Positions 58,451 through 64,000 of a stretch of 64,000 nt of DNA are shown here, piece after piece. A model generated the notes under the pieces. It was not told where the DNA came from and searched no databases. It saw only the letters and a list, made by a program, of their open reading frames with translations. Numbering within the stretch: position 1 is the stretch's first letter; every line of letters begins with the position of its first letter. Both the position numbers and the translations under genes were made by a program. The stretch covers positions 12,960 through 76,959 of the forward strand of contig CAYTYZ010000003.1 of NCBI GenBank assembly GCA_964442385.1, read 5' to 3'. This DNA comes from CAYTYZ01 sp964442385 (lineage in GTDB: Bacteria > Patescibacteriota > Microgenomatia > UBA12405).

Positions 58451-58996
58451 CTAATTTCTTATCGGCATCGTCTCTCCGGTCTTTATATTTAGCTCTATGA
58501 TTCCACTTCCGTCTAAATTGTTGAAAATAATATGCTCATTGTCTACCCATCTGTCGAATCTAACAAACAAATCTCCTTTTGTTGGTACGTATACCTTCTT
58601 AGACTTTTTAGTAAAATAATCATAAACAAAAACTCCTTCGTATGGATAAAGCCTTCTTTCTGTTCCATATTCAAAATTCGGAATCTGCATAGACCAGGCT
58701 AAACCTCTACAATTAGGCGACCAAACTGGACCCACTCCCCCTGTTGGCCAGCCCTTTTTAATATTTATGATTTCCATTGGAATATCTCCACACTCTTCGA
58801 TAAGATCTCTTGCAGGCGCGGCTTTATTAACTATCCTGTCTTTGTAAACAACCACCTCTTTTATTTCCGGGACGTTTGTCAATTTAGAGTATTTATAGCC
58901 TAAATAAAACCCTACAAATGGCAAGGCTACGAATAATCCTAGGGCTAAAACTTTAGAAAGGGGAGTAATGGTGGTCATGTATTTTGGCAATGTCAT
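58451..58996 (-). CDS. Membrane-anchored protein of unknown function
   Basis: A 181-residue protein with an N-terminal membrane helix (about 15-35) and an extracytoplasmic beta-rich domain (GVFVYDYFTKKSKKVYVP, IIFNNLDGSGIIELNIKTGE) resembling one or two propeller blades of TolB-like proteins. TGCTAGACT ends 5 bases before ATG 58996. Function unknown. Confidence 0.6.
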   Translation of the reverse strand: MTLPKYMTTITPLSKVLALGLFVALPFVGFYLGYKYSKLTNVPEIKEVVVYKDRIVNKAAPARDLIEECGDIPMEIINIKKGWPTGGVGPVWSPNCRGLAWSMQIPNFEYGTERRLYPYEGVFVYDYFTKKSKKVYVPTKGDLFVRFDRWVDNEHIIFNNLDGSGIIELNIKTGETMPIRN

Positions 58997-59016
58997 AATT
59001 TAGTCTAGCATCACCT

Positions 59017-59724
59017 TCATTTCTTAATAAGTTTAAAATAAATATACGTCAAACCAATTGGCAACAAAACCAAAAAAATACTAAAAATTATCACAGCCCG
59101 TGCGTCAACCCCGTCGTATATGTATGTAGGAATAGCAAAGGGTAGTAAAAAAACAAAAGATAAAACCATCAAAAAACTCAAGTTTTCTTCAGTGGAAAAA
59201 AATATTCTAGACAAATATCCATATTTATTTCCACCCAGATCTATTTTTGCATAATACTCACAAAATGGAGCATTAATGAATTCCCCCTGAAAATTAAAAA
59301 CGTTACATTCTCCATGCATGTAATTCCATATAAACCAAAACATATTATCAGGTCGATTTTTATTAACTTTATTACTAATATCTTGCACTTTTCCAGCCCA
59401 ATTTAAGGCATAAAATTTATTTCCGTCCTGCTTTATAAAATGTAGATCGGATGAATAATGCAGTTCTTCTTCTTTAATACCATCACTCAATCTTCTGCCG
59501 ATTTCTTCTTGGCATTTTATTGTTTTACATAACATGGCTTCTTCGAAAAGAGATCCAAACACATTAGTTTTAATCCCCTGCCTATATTTATTTGTAAACT
59601 GTGCCAGTTGCCAATATGGTTCCACCAGGCTTTCAAAATACATTACCGTAGCTACCAATGTTGTTACTAATAAAACACAAATACTATACACCAGCAAAGC
59701 CTTAATTAAGGGTTTATTGTGCAT
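59017..59724 (-). CDS. Membrane protein of unknown function
   Basis: A 235-residue protein: one N-terminal membrane helix (about 8-28), an extracytoplasmic part of about 140 residues, and two C-terminal helices (about 178-200 and 210-232). Cys pairs in CKTIKC suit a disulfide. No family recognised. TATAAT ends 5 bases before ATG 59724, and on the other side of this region starts a tRNA gene. Confidence 0.6.
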   Translation of the reverse strand: MHNKPLIKALLVYSICVLLVTTLVATVMYFESLVEPYWQLAQFTNKYRQGIKTNVFGSLFEEAMLCKTIKCQEEIGRRLSDGIKEEELHYSSDLHFIKQDGNKFYALNWAGKVQDISNKVNKNRPDNMFWFIWNYMHGECNVFNFQGEFINAPFCEYYAKIDLGGNKYGYLSRIFFSTEENLSFLMVLSFVFLLPFAIPTYIYDGVDARAVIIFSIFLVLLPIGLTYIYFKLIKK

Positions 59725-59762
59725 GTATAATTATATCGTAACCTTGTTACAATATAGCCATT

Positions 59763-59850
59763 GGAGGTGTCGCATAGTGGTCTAGTGCAGCGGTTTACTA
59801 AACCGCCGTAGCGCAAGCTACCGTGGGTTCGAATCCTACCACCTCCGCCA
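59763..59850 (+). tRNA. tRNA-Ser with predicted anticodon ACU
   Basis: An 88-base class II tRNA: acceptor GGAGGTG/CACCTCC, D arm, anticodon stem GCGGT/ACCGC with loop TTACTAA, a Ser-type variable arm GTAGC-GCAA-GCTAC, T arm with TTCGAAT, discriminator G and encoded CCA. The 7-base loop gives anticodon ACT, where tRNA-Ser for AGC/AGU codons normally has GCT. All else says Ser. TGTTACAAT (59745-59753) is the likely promoter. Confidence 0.9.
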
Positions 59851-59868
59851 AGTTTTCTTAAGTAATAA

Positions 59869-60387
59869 TTATTGTTTAAATTCAAGCTCTTTCTCTGTTA
59901 CCCCATCTTGGACATACGGGATATTAAGAAACCTAGCAATCTTTTTCCCAATCTCTCTATCGTTCCCAATATTATTTGATATACGGACTAATCTCAACGG
60001 AATCTCATGACCATCATCCCATTGGACTAATAAACGACCTGCTCTTGAACGTGTATCCCCGTATCTATCAAGGCGATAATAAATTTGCTTAATCCCATAC
60101 AACCTATACGATTTTCTACCAAGCCCCAGTAGTCCAAATCTGGTAATCCTCAGAATCTGACTTTGTTTGTCAAATACAATTATAGAATAAGAATAAAATA
60201 ACAATGCTCCAATCACTCCTATGTAGATAAACATTTTACCAAAAGATGGGGGTCCTGGACTTACGAAAAGATAGGGCTTGTAGGCCATCAAATAACCTGT
60301 TAATGCAAAAAATGTAAACAGTACTAAAAAATACCATGGATTGTCCTTTAGCTTAATTAGGTTTTCATTTTCTTCTGTTATTTTCAT
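59869..60387 (-). CDS. Membrane protein with PH-like domain
   Basis: A 172-residue protein with two membrane helices (about 18-36 and 50-70) followed by a soluble beta-rich domain (SYSIIVFDKQSQILRITRFG, YRLYGIKQIYYRLDRYG) similar to bacterial PH-like (YdbS/YcxB) domains. Function unknown. TATTAT lies 6 bases before ATG 60387. Confidence 0.6.
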   Translation of the reverse strand: MKITEENENLIKLKDNPWYFLVLFTFFALTGYLMAYKPYLFVSPGPPSFGKMFIYIGVIGALLFYSYSIIVFDKQSQILRITRFGLLGLGRKSYRLYGIKQIYYRLDRYGDTRSRAGRLLVQWDDGHEIPLRLVRISNNIGNDREIGKKIARFLNIPYVQDGVTEKELEFKQ

Positions 60388-60443
60388 AAAATCATAATAT
60401 CATCAAACAAAAGATTCTATCCAAGTTTAATAATTAATCACCC

Positions 60444-60959
60444 ATGATTGAAGTTCATCCTTTTGGTAGTTTTGTCCCGCCTAAATGTCAATATTTGTTC
60501 TTAGGCACCTTTACTGGCAAAGTAGTTGATCCAACTTACGATTGGTTCTTTGGTACCCAAAGAAGCCAATTTTGGCCAATTCTAGAAAGTGTCTATAACA
60601 TGGAATTATCCACAAAAATTATAAAACAAAAACTTTTTTCCAAACTACATATGGCTATAACTGACTTAATTTTACAGTGTGAACGAAGCAATAATACCAA
60701 TGCCGATAATAACTTAATCAATATTGTATTCAACACTGATGTGATAACAAAAATTCTCAGTGAAAATCAAATTAAAACCATATTTTTTTCCAGCAGAAAA
60801 GCAGAACAATTATTTAATAAACACTTTAATGAACTGAAACTAAAATATCCCGGTACAAATTTAGTGACCCTCCCTTCCCCCTCCCCACGTTATGCGCTTC
60901 TCAGTAAACCAGAAAAAATTAAACTTTATCAAAAACTACTACCTCCATTAACCAAGTAG
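60444..60959 (+). CDS. MUG-like uracil-DNA glycosylase family protein
   Basis: A 171-residue protein: HPFGSFVPPKCQYLFLGTFTGK (motif with the G-T-F/P loop), YDWFFGTQRSQFWPILESVY, LHMAITDLILQCER, and a C-terminal TLPSPSPRYALLS in place of HPSP. The arrangement matches G/U mismatch-specific glycosylase-like proteins of the UDG superfamily. A second UDG-like gene in the window is broken (33814). Confidence 0.83.
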   Translation: MIEVHPFGSFVPPKCQYLFLGTFTGKVVDPTYDWFFGTQRSQFWPILESVYNMELSTKIIKQKLFSKLHMAITDLILQCERSNNTNADNNLINIVFNTDVITKILSENQIKTIFFSSRKAEQLFNKHFNELKLKYPGTNLVTLPSPSPRYALLSKPEKIKLYQKLLPPLTK

Positions 60960-60966
60960 TTAAAAA

Positions 60967-61377
60967 TTACTTTTTAGCTTTAATTGGGTTGGCTTTTATT
61001 TTATATATCAAAAATAAAGTTGGCATTACTGAAAAAGCAATAGCACCAATTTTCAAAACCATATTCTTATTATCTGGATAATACAAAGCTAAAAACTTCA
61101 TCCCACCTTCTAAAATCACAAAAACAATTATTGATAAAGTCATGGCAATTTTATTTTTTTTAAAGTACAAGTAGGGGATTAAAGCATAAACCCCAGTTTC
61201 CATCAAGGCAAATAAACCAATACCTACTCCAATGGAATCTTTTGTAAGATTGCCCAGAGAGCCGGTCGTTATGGCCGGAACCAAAATAAAATATATTGCT
61301 AACAAAATATTTACCCCAGCTATAAAAGAATACCAATAGCCAGCAATTTTCCACCAGTCTATTTTTTTCTTTGGCAT
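60967..61377 (-). CDS. Four-helix membrane protein of unknown function
   Basis: A 136-residue protein with four hydrophobic segments (about 10-32, 48-68, 76-96 and 104-124) and Lys-rich ends. No family recognised. It ends 7 bases after the convergent glycosylase gene. Confidence 0.6.
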   Translation of the reverse strand: MPKKKIDWWKIAGYWYSFIAGVNILLAIYFILVPAITTGSLGNLTKDSIGVGIGLFALMETGVYALIPYLYFKKNKIAMTLSIIVFVILEGGMKFLALYYPDNKNMVLKIGAIAFSVMPTLFLIYKIKANPIKAKK

Positions 61378-61484
61378 ATTAAATTAAATATACCATGCCA
61401 CTTTCTGGTTGTTAGTTACATGAGCCATATTGACAAAGTGTCAAAGATACACTACTATTATTTAGTTATATATTAATCTGTAAA

Positions 61485-61823
61485 ATGAAAATAGACAGAG
61501 AACAGGATATTATGGTAGGCGACATTATAAGTTCGCGTGCTTTTGGCAGAGAGAGGGAGAGGGTATACCAAAACCAATCATTACAGCTTAAAAGATTTCT
61601 GGTTTTTCATACCCGTGACGAAATAACTGGAGATACAAGGGTACTTTTAGTCAAAGCTAGAAAACTAGAGTACGATTCCTGGGACAACGACTATGTACTT
61701 GGAAAAAAAGTTTTACGTTTTCACCTGGGTGGATTATTTGATGATTCTGTGGATCTTAATGACATAGTTATAATTCCAAGGAGTGAAAATGCTAGACATT
61801 TAGAACACCTGGCTAAGTTATAA
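61485..61823 (+). CDS. Small protein of unknown function
   Basis: A 112-residue soluble protein, acidic and basic in turn (FGRERERVYQNQSLQLKRF, LLVKARKLEYDSWDNDYV) with a short beta-rich middle. No family recognised. It ends 6 bases inside the convergent hydrolase gene. Confidence 0.55.
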   Translation: MKIDREQDIMVGDIISSRAFGRERERVYQNQSLQLKRFLVFHTRDEITGDTRVLLVKARKLEYDSWDNDYVLGKKVLRFHLGGLFDDSVDLNDIVIIPRSENARHLEHLAKL

Positions 61824-62360
61824 ATAAGTCCTGGTTATATATTCCAAAAGTTCGGTTATTTTATTTTGTTCAATAAAGTGTTTCCTCCCTGGCAACATAA
61901 ACTTTTCAGCCCCAAGTTTTTTGGCAATATACTCTGGTTCGTTTATTGGTATAAAAGGATCATTGTCCGAATAAAATAGGGCAATATTTTTTTGATTATT
62001 TTTTATTTTTTCCCAATTCCACGGACTATCGTAATAGCCACTAATTTTTTCACTTTCCTCACCCAAATCAGTGTAGCAGGGGCATATCAATATCGACCCG
62101 GATATTTTATTATTTTCAGCATATCTCATGGCAGCTACCGCTCCCGATGACCAGCCTATTATTACATCGTTTTCTCCTGCCTTAACTTGGTTCTTCAAAA
62201 AGGGTAGCCAGTAGCTACTTCTCGCCATTATAGAGTCTGGAAATGTCTCAAAAAAGGTTGGATAACCCCGCTCTTCTAACTCCTTTTTTAACCAACCAGA
62301 AAAAGCAAAGTTCCAATGCTCTGCTCCATTTCCATGAATAAAAATTATTCGAGGTTTCAC
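61818..62360 (-). CDS. RBBP9/YdeN-like alpha/beta hydrolase
   Basis: A 180-residue short alpha/beta hydrolase: IIFIHGNGAEHWNF near the start, nucleophile GWSSGA (about 68-73), acid in YSDNDPFIP and His in GRKHFIEQ. This fits RBBP9/YdeN-type serine hydrolases. Start codon GTG 62360, 4 bases after the aquaporin stop on the same strand. Confidence 0.87.
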   Translation of the reverse strand: MKPRIIFIHGNGAEHWNFAFSGWLKKELEERGYPTFFETFPDSIMARSSYWLPFLKNQVKAGENDVIIGWSSGAVAAMRYAENNKISGSILICPCYTDLGEESEKISGYYDSPWNWEKIKNNQKNIALFYSDNDPFIPINEPEYIAKKLGAEKFMLPGRKHFIEQNKITELLEYITRTYL

Positions 62361-62364
62361 CTTT

Positions 62365-62970
62365 TTAGGCTACCAAATATTTATACAAGTTAAAACCAAT
62401 CAGGGATCCTACAACCGAACCAACTAAATATGGCCAGGCTAAAATATTCAAACCAACCGAAATTGCTGGATTAAGTACCCCAACAGACCCGAGTATTGTA
62501 GCCAAACTCAAACCCAACATAAGCGACAGACCAATAAAAAACGGACTGCTACTACTTAGTTTTTCTTTAGCCATAGCCACGCTAGCCACCCCTAAGCTAA
62601 ATATTAAAGCCCCTGCCGCCTCTGCCAACAAAACATTTATTGGCTTTGTCATAGAGGCAGTAGGCAAATTTACTTCTCCAAAAAATCCTATAGCCAATTT
62701 AGCAAGCAAGGCCCCTCCAATTTGCAACACCACATAAAAGGGCAAATCTTTTGTATCAAGTTTACCAACAGACCAGGCACCGACAGAAATTGCCGGATTA
62801 AAATGTCCTCCACTTACTTTGCCAAATATAAATACCAAAGCCATCAGGGTTAACCCAACCAGAGCCACTCCCACGGTTATTAGGCTATTTTCGTTCCCAA
62901 GCATGCTAGCCATCGCCACAAAAGTTAAGAAAAAAGCCCCCAACAATTCAACCATGTATTTTTTATTCAT
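62365..62970 (-). CDS. Aquaporin (MIP family)
   Basis: A 201-residue protein with six membrane helices and two NPA boxes, HFNPAISVGAW (about 56-66) and LNPAISVGLN (about 166-175). They are the half-helices of the pore. The residue after the second NPA is Ile instead of the usual Arg, which would loosen the selectivity filter. Water or small neutral solutes are likely cargo. It lies in one unit with the hydrolase gene downstream. Confidence 0.9.
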   Translation of the reverse strand: MNKKYMVELLGAFFLTFVAMASMLGNENSLITVGVALVGLTLMALVFIFGKVSGGHFNPAISVGAWSVGKLDTKDLPFYVVLQIGGALLAKLAIGFFGEVNLPTASMTKPINVLLAEAAGALIFSLGVASVAMAKEKLSSSSPFFIGLSLMLGLSLATILGSVGVLNPAISVGLNILAWPYLVGSVVGSLIGFNLYKYLVA

Positions 62971-62989
62971 ACTTAAATATAAAGCTTTT

Positions 62990-62998
62990 TGCTAAAAT
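62990..62998 (+). promoter_or_regulatory. Promoter of tRNA-Ser(GGA)
   Basis: The extended -10 TGCTAAAAT lies 17 bases before the tRNA 5' end. The transcript probably runs on into the DUF1801 gene 4 bases after the tRNA. Confidence 0.5.
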
Positions 62999-63015
62999 AG
63001 ACTACTTTGTATCTT

Positions 63016-63101
63016 GGAAGGGTCGGATAGTGGTTTATTCCACACGCTTGGAAAGCGTGCACCGCAAGGTATCGTGGGTCCGAATCCCACCCCTTCCGCC
63101 A
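63016..63101 (+). tRNA. tRNA-Ser (anticodon GGA)
   Basis: An 86-base class II tRNA: acceptor GGAAGGG/CCCTTCC, anticodon stem CACGC/GCGTG with loop TTGGAAA giving GGA (codons UCC/UCU), variable arm ACC-GCAA-GGT, T arm GTGGG/CCCAC, discriminator G and encoded CCA (63099-63101). The T loop reads TCCGAAT: position 55 is C where nearly all tRNAs have U. Confidence 0.95.
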
Positions 63102-63105
63102 AATT

Positions 63106-63453
63106 ATGAATAAAGGTTATAAAAACATCGACGACTATATTGCCTCTTTCCCAAAAGATATTCAAACCATCTTGCTTTTAATGCGCCAAGCGATTAGAGA
63201 AGTTGCACCCCAGGCTAGCGAAAAAATCAGCTATCAAATGCCCACCTTTTATCTCAATGGTAACCTGGTTCACTTTGCTGCCTACAAATCCCATCTTGGT
63301 TTTTACCCCACCCCTAGTGCCATTTTAGCTTTCAAAAAGGACTTGTCAGACTATATCTGTAGCAAAGGGGCCATCCGCCTACCTCTAGATAAACCCTTAC
63401 CAATAGATCTAATCCAAAAGATAGTTCTTTTTAGAGTCAAAGAAAACCTATAG
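63106..63453 (+). CDS. DUF1801 protein
   Basis: A 115-residue DUF1801/YdhG protein: IASFPKDIQTILLLMRQAIR, KISYQMPTFYLNGNLVHFAA and LGFYPTPSAI are the family core. It starts 4 bases after the CCA of the tRNA-Ser gene, so its mRNA 5' end is likely made by tRNA processing. It overlaps the convergent radical SAM gene by 6 bases. Confidence 0.9.
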   Translation: MNKGYKNIDDYIASFPKDIQTILLLMRQAIREVAPQASEKISYQMPTFYLNGNLVHFAAYKSHLGFYPTPSAILAFKKDLSDYICSKGAIRLPLDKPLPIDLIQKIVLFRVKENL

Positions 63454-64000
63454 TAAGGTCGCCCCTCCATATTGCCAGTCAAACTTTACTCTACCGTTTG
63501 GAAAGAAAATAATTTGCCTTTTTTTAGGGGACTGGGCGTCCATTGTTAAGGCATTTGTAAGGCATACATTTTGACCACCAACATCATAAATAAGCGACCC
63601 ATGTCCACTGCTAGTGTCAATTAATGTTCCATTTTTATCCAAATATTGTTTAATGTCCGCAATTTGGCCATCACTCATCAAATGGTTTTCTGTCCATTTG
63701 AATATTTCAACATTTTCGCTATCTCCAGGCTTTGCCACCCTGCGAAGTGTTAATTGTCTAACATCCAGTTCCCTGCACCACTCTATCATTTTTTCTACTT
63801 TTTCAGGACTGTCAATTCCGCCGTTAAACATCGTGACAGAAAATCTTACTGATAAGCCAACCTGATTTATATCAGCCACTACTTGCGGCAAATTTATATA
63901 TTCTTTGGACCTAGGTGTATACACTTTACGGTTTTCCTCGCTAATGTAGGAAACAGTAGAAATAGCCACCCAAGCCAGTCCCAAATCGTACCAAGTTTGT
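63448..64000 (-). CDS. Radical SAM protein, C-terminal part
   Basis: At least 184 codons are visible and the gene continues past the right edge. Visible segments such as LGLAWVAISTVSY, VGLSVRFSVTMFNGG and RQLTLRRVAKP look like the later strands of a radical SAM barrel, followed by a C-terminal part ending WQYGGATLL. The CxxxCxxC cluster motif would be in the missing N-terminus. The family is inferred from these strands; the target reaction is unknown. Confidence 0.7.
   Translation of the reverse strand, partial: QTWYDLGLAWVAISTVSYISEENRKVYTPRSKEYINLPQVVADINQVGLSVRFSVTMFNGGIDSPEKVEKMIEWCRELDVRQLTLRRVAKPGDSENVEIFKWTENHLMSDGQIADIKQYLDKNGTLIDTSSGHGSLIYDVGGQNVCLTNALTMDAQSPKKRQIIFFPNGRVKFDWQYGGATLL

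Noticed and set aside
1..64000. CRISPR arrays, insertion sequences, prophage or integron parts
   Set aside because: No regularly spaced repeats, no transposase or integrase-like protein and no terminal inverted repeats were seen on either strand.

Overview
The window looks like a scaffold from a Patescibacteria/CPR bacterium, probably of the Microgenomates group. It is AT-leaning and gene-dense, most neighbouring genes abut or overlap, and many genes encode small single-domain proteins. It encodes sigma-70, OmpR-type two-component systems, CTP synthase, an ABC-F ATPase and several membrane proteins of unknown function. Ordinary stop codons including TGA are used, so this is not a TGA=Gly lineage. 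There is no rRNA, CRISPR array, insertion sequence or phage gene. Two 10-N runs (4338-4347 and 55962-55971) mark scaffold joins, and each cuts a gene.

Layout. 1-4.6 kb: Kef-type antiporter (runs off the left edge), ECF sigma factor with a small membrane partner, a gene split by the first gap, tRNA-Arg. 4.6-14.8 kb: SDR/acyltransferase/DUF1761 operon, NAGPA-type glycosidase, AlkD-like glycosylase, DUF4349 protein, hydrolase, exonuclease-GIY-YIG fusion. 14.8-18.5 kb: copper operon csoR / cupredoxin-like / copA / HMA-TauE, with a perfect CsoR operator lying on the csoR start codon. 18.5-26.3 kb: transporter, serine hydrolase, DUF2130-Pif1 pair, VOC and DUF1801 proteins. 26.3-29 kb: secreted cytochrome-b5-like protein with a two-component system whose kinase is frameshifted twice. 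29-38.6 kb: small enzymes, a uracil-DNA-glycosylase-like gene broken by a stop, HIT protein, ABC-F, phosphofructokinase. 38.7-40.7 kb: second two-component operon. 40.7-52.7 kb: NTP pyrophosphatase, CTP synthase, a fused CdaA-CdaR, a MacAB-type efflux operon, Zwf. 52.7-56.4 kb: HxlR regulator, FMN reductase, FMN-binding lipoprotein, ApbE, and a membrane flavin/NAD(P)H oxidoreductase split by the second gap. 56.4-64 kb: cupin/DUF2177/DUF1295 operon, membrane proteins, two tRNA-Ser genes, aquaporin, and a partial radical SAM protein.

Three patterns cut across genes. (1) Most first-in-operon genes carry a TATAAT-like hexamer, often TG-extended, exactly 5-6 nt before the start codon, which suggests leaderless transcription as the default. 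In several divergent pairs one palindromic element serves both strands. (2) Direct repeats with an 11-bp period (TTCAG or TTAATC half-sites) sit upstream of both two-component operons, the MacAB operon and the FMN/ApbE operon, which suggests an OmpR-type regulon for envelope and redox functions. (3) At least six convergent pairs share a 4-bp stop sequence (CTAG, TTAA or TTAG) with no room for a terminator.

The best candidates for a little-described system are the extracytoplasmic flavin/heme electron-transfer set (26.4 kb and 52.7-56.4 kb) with its shared operator, and the leaderless promoter architecture. A tRNA-Ser with predicted anticodon ACU is a further anomaly.
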